DNA from: JAHRAW01 sp965226545
Lineage (GTDB): Bacteria; Pseudomonadota; Gammaproteobacteria; Arenicellales; Poriferihabitantaceae
Length of the DNA: 64,000 bases
Direction: 5' to 3'
NCBI GenBank assembly: GCA_965226545.1
Contig: OZ245364.1
Location: 372,001-436,000, forward strand
Made by a program: the position numbers and the translations under genes. This document shows positions 7,451 through 16,473 of this stretch, in pieces (within the stretch, counting starts at the first letter, position 1; every line of letters starts with the position of its first letter). The notes beneath the pieces are model-generated. The model worked only from the letters and a program-made list of their open reading frames with translations. It did no database searches and was not told the origin of the DNA.

Positions 7451-8176
7451 TTAACCCTTGTAGTAAGTGGCGCTGTCGAGTTTATTCAGCAGAAAACTGA
7501 TGAAACTGAGAATGTCGAGGCAATCGGCTTTTTCGATTGGCCACCCAGCGGCGGTTTCATGTGCCGTTGGGTTTCGTATTGCTTGCACCAAGCCTGCGGA
7601 AAGAAATTTTATCCCGTTTTGCACGTTTCTGTCGGTGTCGGATTTGCACGGCGTGATTTTGAGGACGCCTTCAGGTCCCCAAACCGACATCATAAGTTTG
7701 TGACCATCTTTGGTTTCCTGCGCTTTGTCTTTTACCATGTTGTTGTACGCCTTGCATGCCTCGGATACGGCGTGAAAATAATACCCGTCGCGGTAAAGTT
7801 GTCTGCTGTGTTCATGTATCGCACGATGAAACTTTCGTGACATGAACTCGCCGAGTTCAGATGAAGAGCCGACGCCGCCATCCGCCAATATTTTATCCAA
7901 AGCCAAGTGGGCATCTTCTGAAATCAGTTGGCGACAAAACTTAATCAAGAGCGCGTTTCGTTCTTCATTGGACATCTCTTGTTTGGCGAGCGTAAGTATC
8001 CAGCCATACACATAAGATGCGCGCTCCGATGTAATGCTTTTGTTGGGGAAGGTTTCCAATTGAAAGTGGAAAATCGCGCCCGCGGCACGACCAATTTCGT
8101 TCATGGAAACGTCCCACTTAATCAGTTCGCCAAACTGAGTGGCTATCAATTTGTAGTTCGGGGTTTGAGTCATCAC
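7451..8176 (-). CDS. TIGR02391 / Ymh family HEPN-type protein inside the R-M operon
   Basis: A 241-residue protein whose C-terminal half matches the Ymh/TIGR02391 pattern: HRAIHEHSRQLYRDGYYFHAVSEACKAYNN, DGHKLMMSVWGPEGVLKI, a helix, then FLSAGLVQAIRNPTAH. The RNPTAH box (R201, H206) is an RX4H motif typical of HEPN ribonuclease folds. The N-terminal 110 residues are helical and family-specific. It starts in the ATGATGA overlap with mod and ends three bases before res, so it is translated as part of the restriction-modification operon. Family members recur beside restriction systems and are suspected abortive-infection or tRNA/RNA-cleaving factors. Its role here as a back-up toxin is inference. 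Confidence 0.82.
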   Translation of the reverse strand: MMTQTPNYKLIATQFGELIKWDVSMNEIGRAAGAIFHFQLETFPNKSITSERASYVYGWILTLAKQEMSNEERNALLIKFCRQLISEDAHLALDKILADGGVGSSSELGEFMSRKFHRAIHEHSRQLYRDGYYFHAVSEACKAYNNMVKDKAQETKDGHKLMMSVWGPEGVLKITPCKSDTDRNVQNGIKFLSAGLVQAIRNPTAHETAAGWPIEKADCLDILSFISFLLNKLDSATYYKG

Positions 8177-10101
8177 ACTGTCCTAAAAACAATTTCCGTG
8201 CCTTCGTGTTCAGCGCGGATTTTGAAAGTATGCACGGCGTTGGTTTTCAGTTGGTCGTTGCCGCCAAAACTTTCATCCAAGCAGATTACTCGGCTCGGGT
8301 TTTTGTTGGCGATGGCATCGATTACTTCTTGCGTGATTTCTTTTTCCAAGCAAATTAGCAGGTCGCCGTCGTCAATGGCGAAAACTTCCTTGCCGGCAAG
8401 GGTGATTTTTTCGACGGGCGCGGTCAGCGAGTAACCGGTTTTTAACATCAGTTCATACAAGATGTCTTCCGGCGTGGCGTCGGCGGCAATGTGGTCAATA
8501 TGTTCCTCAAGTTGTTGTCCGAGGTCGGTGATTTTTTCACTGTCGCTTTCCCACACCTTGAAGTTTGATTGGGCGAGTTTGAACGCCTTGAAGCCAAGGT
8601 CGAGCCCGCCGTTGTCGTCTAAATCGATTTGGTTTTTTTCATCGGCAATTTTCTTTGCAGCACGGCGTATGCGCTCTCTCGAAATCTCCGCTATGTTGCT
8701 GTAGCCTGCATTGTGCGCTCTCGATTTGACATTTGTTTTTTCGGGCAACTGCACTGCAATCCAACTACGCTTGCCGTTATCCTCGGAATTAAGTTGCATG
8801 ATTGCATGCGGAGTCGTTCCAGAACCGGCAAAGAAATCCAATACGACCGCATCTTTGTCGTTAACTATCTGCGCCAAATAAACAATAAGTTCAATTGGTT
8901 TCGAGAATTCAAACGGTATGTCCAGTGCAGTTAAGCACTTTGTTCCATTTGCATTGATTTTGTCCAGAAGCAAATCTGAAGGTCGGCGTCCTTTCTTTAC
9001 CATGTCATTGAGAAAGATTTTTCTGCGGACAGACCACTTGGTTTCCCCGCCATCAGTTTTAATTAACTGGCTGGACCTTGCTTTGCAGAACACTATCTGG
9101 CCGCTTGCAAGCAGCTCCTCAAAAGATTCTTTGTTGTGGGAAAACGATTTGTTTTCGGGGGTTATAACCACCTCACCATCGGGGCAATTAATTGGGTATC
9201 GACAATTTTCAAAATACTCCAAAGTAGGTTCGTACAGGTTGTTCAATTTGTACGCACCGCGCCCGTCGTTATCGTTGCGGTCGAAAGAATTAATATAGTC
9301 GTCATCCAGCGGAAGGTAAAACTTCCCCAAGAAATCAATACTTTTTGCATAAACTACTACGTAGTCGACAGCAGGCGATAAGTGCGTTCCTCTGTTTGCG
9401 CCTTTTTTGGATTCGCGTGTAATTAAGCCAACAAAATTTTCCTCGCCAAACGTCAGGTCGCAAAGCGCTTTCAAATTCGCTTGCTCATTTCCACCAATGC
9501 TAATAAAAATCACCCCATCATCACGCAACAAACTCTTTGCAATAGAAAGCCGCGGATACATCATATTAAGCCAACGCGAATGATACCGCCCCGAAGTCTC
9601 GGCGTTATTCATAAGTATCCGCCCATTACCGTCCTTTTGCCCGGTATATTTCAAATAAGTATCCAGCGTTTCACTGTACTTATCCGGATAAATAAATTCC
9701 TTGCCCGTGTTGTACGGCGGGTCGATGTAAATCATCTTGACCTTGCCGAAATACGAGCGTTGCAACAGTTTCAACACCTCCAAATTATCACCTTCGATAA
9801 AAAGATTTCCGGTGTTGTCAAAATCAACCGATTCTTCGCGCACCGGCAACAAAGTCGCCACCGACCGCTCTCGAGTAATCTGCGCGCAATCGCTTTTACC
9901 CGCCCAAACCAAACCAAAGCGTTCGTTGGGCTCGGCAACCAACTCGCCAAGTGCGGATTGCAACTGAACGAAATCGACCTTGTCTTCGTTAAAAACTTCG
10001 GGCAACACCTTCTTAAGCGACTGCTTAAGCGCATCGCGCTTTTGCGCGGCGATGTCCACCGACTTCAAATCAACTTTTTTCGGGCTGCTCATTGTGTTCA
10101 T
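8173..10101 (-). CDS. mod: Type III DNA-methyltransferase, Mod subunit (N6-adenine)
   Basis: A 642-residue beta-class methyltransferase: catalytic DPPY at 127-130 precedes the SAM-binding DFFAGSGTT at 422-430, the motif order of Type III Mod proteins. The 290 residues between them hold the target-recognition domain; the N-terminal 100 residues (SALGELVAEPNERFGLVWAG) are the usual Mod leader. Mod methylates one adenine of an asymmetric site and supplies specificity for Res. Two in-frame starts exist (10101 and 10092, MNT-MSSPKK); no clear ribosome-binding site decides between them. It is the first gene of mod-HEPN-res and diverges from the amidase gene with about 75 bases between. Confidence 0.95.
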   Translation of the reverse strand: MNTMSSPKKVDLKSVDIAAQKRDALKQSLKKVLPEVFNEDKVDFVQLQSALGELVAEPNERFGLVWAGKSDCAQITRERSVATLLPVREESVDFDNTGNLFIEGDNLEVLKLLQRSYFGKVKMIYIDPPYNTGKEFIYPDKYSETLDTYLKYTGQKDGNGRILMNNAETSGRYHSRWLNMMYPRLSIAKSLLRDDGVIFISIGGNEQANLKALCDLTFGEENFVGLITRESKKGANRGTHLSPAVDYVVVYAKSIDFLGKFYLPLDDDYINSFDRNDNDGRGAYKLNNLYEPTLEYFENCRYPINCPDGEVVITPENKSFSHNKESFEELLASGQIVFCKARSSQLIKTDGGETKWSVRRKIFLNDMVKKGRRPSDLLLDKINANGTKCLTALDIPFEFSKPIELIVYLAQIVNDKDAVVLDFFAGSGTTPHAIMQLNSEDNGKRSWIAVQLPEKTNVKSRAHNAGYSNIAEISRERIRRAAKKIADEKNQIDLDDNGGLDLGFKAFKLAQSNFKVWESDSEKITDLGQQLEEHIDHIAADATPEDILYELMLKTGYSLTAPVEKITLAGKEVFAIDDGDLLICLEKEITQEVIDAIANKNPSRVICLDESFGGNDQLKTNAVHTFKIRAEHEGTEIVFRTV

Positions 10102-10175
10102 TAAAAGAGTTAACGGCTCGACGGCTGTCAGTATACCCGATTCACCCCGCGCATAAACAATGCTACATTGCCAAA

Positions 10176-11552
10176 ATGCAAACCCTCCGCCAACAAATCA
10201 CCGCCATCACCCAAGGCGCCACCACCGCCACCACCGCGCTCGACATCGCATTGACCGCGGCGACGCAAAGTGAAAGCGTTTTCACGCGCATCGGCGGCGA
10301 TGAGGTGCGCGCGGCTGCGGCGCAAATTGATGCGGGCGAGGGGCGCGGGCGGGCGTTGGCTGGGGCGTTGGTTTCGGTGAAGGATTTGTTTGATGTGCGC
10401 GGTGAAGTTAACTTGGCCGGGTCGGTGGTGTTGCGGCATGAACAAAGTGTGGCGCGTGAGGATGCGGATGTGATTGCGCGGTTGCGGCGCGCCGGGGTGT
10501 TGTTTGTTGGGCGCGCGAATATGAGCGAGTTTGCGTTTAGCGGGTTGGGATTGAACCCGCATTACGGCAACCCGCTTTGCATTTGGGATAGGGCGACCGG
10601 GCGATTGCCGGGCGGTTCATCATCCGGCGGGGCGGTTGGCGTCGCCGAGGGGATTGTGCCGGCGACGATTGGTTCGGATACGGCCGGGTCGTGTCGATTG
10701 CCGGCGGCGTTTAACGGCATCGTCGGCGTCAAGCCGAGTTTTGGGCGGCTGTCGTTGCAGGGCGTGTATCCGTTGTCGCCGACTTCGGATGCGCCGGGGC
10801 CGTTGGCGAATGATGTCGATGGTTGTTATATGTTGGATGCCATCATGCGCGGCGCCGACCCGAATGAAACGCCCGCGCCGATTGCACAACGCGACCCGGC
10901 TTTGATCCGATTATGGCTGCCGCACGCGAAAGTAACCTGCGACATCGAGCGCGAAGTCGACTCTGCATTGACGCGCGCGTTGGGTTGGTTGCGCGATGCC
11001 GGCGTGTCGATAATGCATGCGCCGTTGACGATGTTGGATGATTGCCTCGAGATGTTTTATACGCGCGCACCGGCGGTGTTCGAAGCCTATTTGGCGCATC
11101 AATCGCGGCTGGAAACGCGCGGCGATGAATATGATCCGTTTGTGCGAAGACGATTGCTCGGCGGCGCAAAATTTAATCGCGCCGCGCGTGAAGCGGCGTA
11201 TCGAGAAAAGGCGGCGTTGATTGAACAATGCAAAAGCCAAGTGCGCATAAGCGGCGTCGATGCATTGGTCTATCCGACCGCCGCCTGCATACCGCCGGCA
11301 TTGACCGAGTTAACCGACGCGAAAAAAACCGCATCGATAAATCTCAACTGCCTGCGCAATGCATCGACGGTGAATTACTTCGACGGCTGCGCCATCTCGC
11401 TGCCGTGCCATCTGCCCGATGAACCGCCGGTGGGGTTGATGCTGAGCGCAATGCATGGCGAAGATGATTCGCTTTATCAAATCGCGGCGGCGGTGGAGAG
11501 GGTGTTGAATGTGCGGCGGGGTGTGGATGTTAATTCGCGCGGCGACGGTTGA
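10176..11552 (+). CDS. Amidase signature family enzyme
   Basis: A 458-residue enzyme of the amidase signature family. The Ser-cisSer-Lys triad is visible: K69 in VSVKDLF, the serine cluster GGSSSGG at 146-152 and the nucleophile S172 in GSDTAGS, followed by RLPAAFNGIVGVKPSFGR. Such enzymes hydrolyse C-N bonds of amides, ureas or allophanate; the substrate cannot be read from the sequence. ATG 10176 was chosen because it gives the normal N-terminus before the first family helix; an upstream ATG at 10092 would enter the divergent mod gene. No GatB/GatC partner is nearby, so a tRNA amidotransferase role is unlikely. It may be co-transcribed with the TPR gene downstream. Confidence 0.88.
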   Translation: MQTLRQQITAITQGATTATTALDIALTAATQSESVFTRIGGDEVRAAAAQIDAGEGRGRALAGALVSVKDLFDVRGEVNLAGSVVLRHEQSVAREDADVIARLRRAGVLFVGRANMSEFAFSGLGLNPHYGNPLCIWDRATGRLPGGSSSGGAVGVAEGIVPATIGSDTAGSCRLPAAFNGIVGVKPSFGRLSLQGVYPLSPTSDAPGPLANDVDGCYMLDAIMRGADPNETPAPIAQRDPALIRLWLPHAKVTCDIEREVDSALTRALGWLRDAGVSIMHAPLTMLDDCLEMFYTRAPAVFEAYLAHQSRLETRGDEYDPFVRRRLLGGAKFNRAAREAAYREKAALIEQCKSQVRISGVDALVYPTAACIPPALTELTDAKKTASINLNCLRNASTVNYFDGCAISLPCHLPDEPPVGLMLSAMHGEDDSLYQIAAAVERVLNVRRGVDVNSRGDG

Positions 11553-11626
11553 TTGTTTAATAGTGACAGTGCAAGTGACGGTGAAAGTGTAAGTGACAGT
11601 AAAAACGAAGTGACCATTACAGTGAA

Positions 11627-13078
11627 ATGAACAGTGACTCATTAATAGTGACTAAATTCGACATCGAAACCACCGGCGCAACTTGCGAGCAATCGGCGGC
11701 GTTTCATCGTGCGTTTGGTGAATATATGGAATATCGCGCGAGTGCCTTTGCGTCGGTTAAGGCGTTGTGTCAAGACGGCGATGGGTTTGCGATGGCGCAT
11801 TTGTTTAAAGGGTATTTGTTGTTGTCGATGGGCGCGAACGAAGTGGTGGACGCGGCGCGTGATTGTCATCGGCTTGCATTGGCTTGCGGTGGATTGACGC
11901 GGCGCGAAAGTTTGCATGCGCGTGCATTGTCGGCGTGGGCGGATGGCGATACTGCGTTGGCGTGCAATGTTTGGGGCGACATCATGCGGATTGCGCCGTG
12001 CGATATGTTGGCGATTAAACTGCAGCATTTCGCGTTGTTTTGGCGCGGCGAATTTGTGCGCATGCGCGATGAATTGGCGCGCGTGTTGCCGGCGTGGTCG
12101 GATGATGCGCCGGGGTATTACAACTTGCTCGGTGCATATTCGTTTGCATTGCAAGAGACCGCCGGCGCACAACAAGGCGATGTAAAACATGCCGATGTAA
12201 AACAAGTTGATGTAAAACAAACTTATGCGCGCGCCGAACAACTTGGGCGATGCGCTTGTGACAATGCGCCGGATGATTTATGGGCGTTGCATGCGGTTGC
12301 GCATATTTTCGAGATGCAAGGGCGATTGCGCGAAGGGCAAGCGTGGCTCGACCGACCGTTGGATTTTTGGGATGACCGCAATCCGTTTCGCGGGCATTTG
12401 TGGTGGCATCTTGCGTTGTTTGCATTCGATGCCGGCGATTATGACCGCGCGTTGGATTTATACGACAGTGCGGTGCGTCCGGCGCCATCGACCTTTTATC
12501 TCGACCTGCAAAACACCGCATCGCTGTTGGCGCGATTGGAATTCGCCGGCGTCGATGTCGGCGCGCGTTGGCAATCTCTGTTGGAAACGGTGCGCGAACG
12601 AGTCGGCGATGTCGTGCTGGCGTTTACCGAGCCGCATTATGCGATGGTGCTGGCGCGATGCAATGATGTCGATGCATTGACGCAACAATGCCGCGCGCAA
12701 TATCAACTCGCATCCAACCCCGGCAATGCCACCGGCGCATTGGTGGACAATTTAATCGCGCCACTGTGCGCCGCCATCGGCGCCTTCCATCGCGGCGATG
12801 CATCGACTGCGCGCGTGATGCTTGCGCCGTTGGTCGATAATTGCCAACCTATCGGCGGCAGTTGGGCGCAACGTGATGTGTTTGCGCTTTATCTCATCGA
12901 ATCGGCCATCGCCGAAGGTGATTTTGTATTCGCCAAACAACTGTTATGTACGCGGGTACAACGTCGACCGAACAGTGCGCCGAGTTGGCAAAAATATTTG
13001 CAGGTGTGTGAGCGGCTTGGGGATGAAGAGTCGATGGGATGCGCGCGGCGGGAACTTGAGCGGATTGCGTCACGGTAA
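11627..13078 (+). CDS. Tetratricopeptide repeat protein, TTC38 family
   Basis: A 483-residue all-helical protein. The order of stretches fits the TTC38 family: a short N-terminus, AHLFKGYLLLSMG, an ERESLHARAL-like helix (RRESLHARALSAW), YYNLLGAYSFALQE, ALHAVAHIFEMQGR, RGHLWWHLALFAFDAGDYDRALDLYD, and a C-terminal FALYLIESAIAEGD. Family knowledge gives only a protein-interaction scaffold; the bacterial role is undefined. A small in-frame repeat (DVK-ADVK-VDVK around residues 186-198) sits between two TPR helices and looks like one of the window's simple-sequence insertions. The start lies at the end of a 75-base AGTGAC-type repeat that fills the gap after the amidase gene. Confidence 0.8.
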   Translation: MNSDSLIVTKFDIETTGATCEQSAAFHRAFGEYMEYRASAFASVKALCQDGDGFAMAHLFKGYLLLSMGANEVVDAARDCHRLALACGGLTRRESLHARALSAWADGDTALACNVWGDIMRIAPCDMLAIKLQHFALFWRGEFVRMRDELARVLPAWSDDAPGYYNLLGAYSFALQETAGAQQGDVKHADVKQVDVKQTYARAEQLGRCACDNAPDDLWALHAVAHIFEMQGRLREGQAWLDRPLDFWDDRNPFRGHLWWHLALFAFDAGDYDRALDLYDSAVRPAPSTFYLDLQNTASLLARLEFAGVDVGARWQSLLETVRERVGDVVLAFTEPHYAMVLARCNDVDALTQQCRAQYQLASNPGNATGALVDNLIAPLCAAIGAFHRGDASTARVMLAPLVDNCQPIGGSWAQRDVFALYLIESAIAEGDFVFAKQLLCTRVQRRPNSAPSWQKYLQVCERLGDEESMGCARRELERIASR

Positions 13079-13139
13079 CAGTAACAGTGACAATGTCGTC
13101 GATGACGATGTCGCCGCTGACACCGACACTGTTACTGTT
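13077..13139. terminator. Inverted repeat between convergent genes
   Basis: Perfect 13-base arms AACAGTAACAGTG (13077-13089) and CACTGTTACTGTT (13127-13139) with a 37-base loop lie exactly in the gap between the converging TPR and oxidoreductase genes. No T-run follows, so if it ends transcription it does so as a stable 3' stem working in both directions. The arm sequence belongs to the same AGTNAC family as the repeats elsewhere in the window. Confidence 0.4.
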
Positions 13140-13151
13140 GCAATCACAAAA

Positions 13152-14270
13152 CTACATCACAACAACAATATTCCCGGTATGCCGTTTGGCAACAAACGCT
13201 TTTTGCGCATCGACCAATTTCGCCAATGGATAAGTCGCCGCCAGTTGCGGGCGGAGTTGGTTGTGGTTGATTTTGTCCACCAATTCGGCGAACACTTCGG
13301 GCGGCGGGATGGTTGCGCCGTGCAAGGTTAAGTCGTTTAAATATAAGGTGCGCAAATCGAGCGTTACTTGCGGGCCGGCAATTGCGCCGGAGGTGACATA
13401 CCGCCCGCCGCGCGCCAGTGCGTCAATCATTTGCGGCCACAATGCACCGCCGACAACATCGGCGACGACATGCACGCTTGCATCGCCAATTGCATTGTGC
13501 AATGCCGCGCGCAAATCATCGGGCGTACGCGGCAGCACAACATCCGCGCCCATCGCGCGCACTGCGCAGGCTTTGCTCGGGTCGCAAAGTGCAATCACCG
13601 TCGCTTCACGCCGGCGGCAGAGTTGCACCAACGCCGCGCCGACTCCGCCGGACGCGCCGCTGATTAATACGCGTTCGCCTTTGCCAACTTCGGCGCGGCG
13701 CAACATGTGCATCGCGGTCATCGATGAAGTGGCGAAGGTCGCCAACTCGGCATCTGATAAATCGCAACTAACCGGATGAACATTTTGCCAAGGCGCAACC
13801 GTATACTCGGCAAACCCGCCATCGACTTCGCTGCCAAAATACTTCGCGCGATTGCGGTCATGCGGATGATTCCAATCGCGAAACCAAGGGTCAACCAACA
13901 CCCGCGCCCGGTCCAACCGCCGCGCCGACTCCGCATCAACCCCCGCACCAATCGCACACACCACCCCACAAACATCCGCCCCCTGCACACGCGGAAACGC
14001 CACCGCCACCCCGCCCCAAGCCGCATCGTCGTCGACATCCCCGCCCGCGCGCGCATCGGTCGCGTCGGCATTAATCGCCACTGCCGCCGATTTGGAATAC
14101 CAACCAACGCGCGTGTTGACATCGGTGTTGTTCAACCCGCAAGCATGCACGCGGATTAACACTTCGCCATCACCGGGCGCGGGTTTGGGATGGTCGGTGC
14201 GATGGTGCAGGCGGTCGTAGTCGCCGTGGGCGGTTAGGAGGACGGCTTGCATGGTTTGGGGCGTGTTCAT
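13152..14270 (-). CDS. MDR-superfamily alcohol dehydrogenase / quinone oxidoreductase-like protein
   Basis: A 372-residue medium-chain dehydrogenase/reductase. The N-terminal GroES-like part (DGEVLIRVHACGLNNTDVNTR) is followed by the Rossmann domain with the NAD(P)-binding loop ISGASGGVGAALVQL and a C-terminal HTGNIVVVM. The Cys/His set for catalytic zinc is not seen: GLNNTDVN replaces the usual C-G-D pattern, which points to the zinc-free quinone oxidoreductase side. An Ala/Asp-rich stretch after VGWYSKSA looks inserted. Start: ATG 14270 (MNTPQTMQAV) fits the family; 14300 is also open. The first 30 codons are duplicated upstream at 14493-14579. Confidence 0.85.
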   Translation of the reverse strand: MNTPQTMQAVLLTAHGDYDRLHHRTDHPKPAPGDGEVLIRVHACGLNNTDVNTRVGWYSKSAAVAINADATDARAGGDVDDDAAWGGVAVAFPRVQGADVCGVVCAIGAGVDAESARRLDRARVLVDPWFRDWNHPHDRNRAKYFGSEVDGGFAEYTVAPWQNVHPVSCDLSDAELATFATSSMTAMHMLRRAEVGKGERVLISGASGGVGAALVQLCRRREATVIALCDPSKACAVRAMGADVVLPRTPDDLRAALHNAIGDASVHVVADVVGGALWPQMIDALARGGRYVTSGAIAGPQVTLDLRTLYLNDLTLHGATIPPPEVFAELVDKINHNQLRPQLAATYPLAKLVDAQKAFVAKRHTGNIVVVM

Positions 14271-14590
14271 TTTTGTTATGCGGGTATGCGGCATCGACAT
14301 TCATTAAAAAACCCCGCGCGATGCATAATGAGTGACGGGTTGATTGCTTTGGGCTTTACCAACTAAGACGAAGTTGTGCCGAGCCCCAGCACAATCTTTT
14401 TTACCCCGCACACACCCGCCGGCATGCGTTGACTGCTCGGCAGCGCGCATTGTAGTGCATAGTTGCACGCATTCGCATGTGCATATTGTGTGGGGTTTGG
14501 GGAGGGCGGTGCGATGGTGCAGGCGGTCGTAGTCGCCGTGGGCGGTTAGGAGGACGGCTTGCATGGTTTGTTGAGTCATTTTGTCATGTG
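14181..14590. repeat. Direct repeat of the oxidoreductase 5' end
   Basis: A 64-base block is identical at 14195-14258 and 14507-14570 (offset 312), with weaker similarity extending the copies to about 14181-14280 and 14493-14590. The left copy is the 5' end of the oxidoreductase gene. The DNA between the copies (14281-14490) holds no recognisable gene, only alternating pyrimidine-purine stretches such as GCATGTGCATATTGTG. Confidence 0.85.
14304..14579 (-). pseudogene. Truncated duplicate of the oxidoreductase N-terminus
   Basis: The frame begins MTQQTMQAVLLTAHGDY and matches the oxidoreductase N-terminus for 29 residues, then departs into unrelated Cys- and Thr-rich sequence (HTICTCECVQLC) and stops at 14304. 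The matching part keeps the start codon and the upstream bases. It is most simply a remnant of a duplicated oxidoreductase gene whose remainder was lost, or a misplaced copy of the start region. The non-homologous tail is unlikely to be a real domain. Confidence 0.6.
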
Positions 14591-14634
14591 GTGTTGTTTG
14601 TTAATGAAACGATGAGTCGGCGCGCGGTCGTCGG

Positions 14635-16473
14635 TTAACTATCATCGTCCACGACGGCGATTTGTTTGCCGTCAAATGCGTAAATCGTTTCATCGCCGGC
14701 GATGTTGCGGATTTTCATTCGAAAGGTTTTTGCATCGATGAAATATTCGCCCTTGATTTTTTGGCCGCTGTCCGGGCGGTCTTCCGCGCCGAGCGCGATT
14801 TTCCATACGCTCGATTTGCGTATTGCATCAAACTGCACGCATTCAATTAACTCCAAGCCGCTGTCGCTGATTTCCAGCCGCTTAAAGTTTTTTGTCGTTT
14901 GCCGACGGTCGTTGTGTTCGGTGATTTTGTTTTGCAAATACGGGCTGCAAAACCGCTTAATTCGAATGCGATATTGTTTGTCGATTTTTTTAACCTCGAT
15001 CGATGCGCTGTCGTTGGTGAACAACTGTCCGCCTTTCTCGCCGAGCAGGTCGTCCAGTGATTTAATCCGCAAACGCGCATCGCCGCGGCGATATTTGCGC
15101 GCTTGTTTGTCGGCTTCGGCTTGCGAAACGTTGTCCGCTTTGCGCGCGTAGATGATGACCGCTTCATCGGCGTTTGTTTCCGCCACTTCGGTTAGCACCG
15201 TGTCGATTAACTGCATCGTCAATTTTTTGTCCAGCCCGACATATTTCACCGGCGCGTATTTGCCTTTTTTGGTGGCGATTGCGCCATTCCAAAATTTGCC
15301 GAATTCGGATTCTTCCTGCGATTGCCAGCCGGGCAGTTGCGCGAAGATGCGCTGTTCGGTTTGCTGCGGGTTGCGAAACAGGCGCACGCCGTCTTGAATT
15401 TTATGATGGTCAAACACGACGCCGGCGTCGGCTAAGCGATCGCGAGTGGTTTGCACGGCGTTTAAGCCGACATCGCCGACGACGAATCGCCGCCCTAATG
15501 CATGCGCAACTTTTGCGGTGGTGCCGCTGCCCGAGAAGAAGTCGGCGACAATCATGTCTTCGTTGGAAGACGCTTTAATGATGCGTTCCAACAACGCTTC
15601 GGGTTTTTGGGTGGGGTAGTTGACCAGTTGTTTGCGCCAAGCGGATATATTTGTGAAGTGACCTTCGGCCCACCAATCGGTTGGAATTTTGCCTTTTTCT
15701 AATCGCTCTTGAATTTCATCAGCGTCTTTGTTATCAGGGGAGCCGAACCCCCGATTCAAATGGAGTGGGTTATCCGCTCTGTAAGGTACGCGCACATTGT
15801 CGGCAAAGAAATGATAATCCGAAGTCGATTTTGCATAAAACAAAATCGTATCGTGCTTTCTTTGGAAAGTGGTTGTGGTGATGTTGGGTCCGGTGTAACA
15901 CCAGATGACTTCATTGACGAAATTTTCTTCACCAAAAACCTCATCCATCATCACCTTGGCATAATGCCCAATATGCCAATCCAAATGCACATAAATGCTG
16001 GCGTTCTCCGCCATCACTTCGTGAATCGCCAGCAGGCGTTCGTACAACCAATTAAGATAATCTTCCTTCTGCCAAATATCGCCGTACATCACTTCTTCGC
16101 TCAGCAAAAGTTCGCCGTTGGCGTCAATTTTTCCGCCGTCCGGCAACGTGCCACCGTTGCGTAAAAAAACTTTTTTAGCGTAATCCGCGCCGCTGGCAAA
16201 CGGCGGGTCGATATACACCAAATCCGGACGAATGTTTTGCGTCAACATCCACGCGCAAGCCGACAAACAATCGCCCTGCAATAAATAATTGCCGTCGGTT
16301 TGCGCACCAAGTTTGCTTTGCCCGTTGGCGCGCACTTGCTCGACGAGTTTTGCGTCATACAGCGGCAATTCGACGCCGGCGGTCAAGCGGTTTTGGTAAC
16401 TCAACAATGCCTGTCCGCGCGCCGGGCGGGCGGTGTACGGTTTGGATTTTTTCATAATGCTTTGCGTTGCCAT
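14635..16473 (-). CDS. Site-specific DNA-methyltransferase, second system (Type III-like Mod)
   Basis: A 612-residue beta-class DNA methyltransferase: DPPF at 89-92, SAM loop DFFSGSGTT at 311-319, with YPTQKPEALLERII before it. The stretch between the motifs is shorter than in the first Mod. A long C-terminal part (residues 330-612) with mixed beta structure follows and may take part in complex formation. DPPF instead of DPPY is seen in both N6-adenine and N4-cytosine enzymes, so the modified base is not settled. It starts 22 bases inside the end of the helicase gene, so the two are co-expressed. It is clearly not a recent copy of the first system: order, length and catalytic motif all differ. 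Confidence 0.92.
   Translation of the reverse strand: MATQSIMKKSKPYTARPARGQALLSYQNRLTAGVELPLYDAKLVEQVRANGQSKLGAQTDGNYLLQGDCLSACAWMLTQNIRPDLVYIDPPFASGADYAKKVFLRNGGTLPDGGKIDANGELLLSEEVMYGDIWQKEDYLNWLYERLLAIHEVMAENASIYVHLDWHIGHYAKVMMDEVFGEENFVNEVIWCYTGPNITTTTFQRKHDTILFYAKSTSDYHFFADNVRVPYRADNPLHLNRGFGSPDNKDADEIQERLEKGKIPTDWWAEGHFTNISAWRKQLVNYPTQKPEALLERIIKASSNEDMIVADFFSGSGTTAKVAHALGRRFVVGDVGLNAVQTTRDRLADAGVVFDHHKIQDGVRLFRNPQQTEQRIFAQLPGWQSQEESEFGKFWNGAIATKKGKYAPVKYVGLDKKLTMQLIDTVLTEVAETNADEAVIIYARKADNVSQAEADKQARKYRRGDARLRIKSLDDLLGEKGGQLFTNDSASIEVKKIDKQYRIRIKRFCSPYLQNKITEHNDRRQTTKNFKRLEISDSGLELIECVQFDAIRKSSVWKIALGAEDRPDSGQKIKGEYFIDAKTFRMKIRNIAGDETIYAFDGKQIAVVDDDS

Noticed and set aside
13077..13139. 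Inverted repeat as a transposon end or attachment site
   Set aside because: Single short inverted repeat between two converging genes with no transposase or target duplication; a transcript-end structure is simpler.
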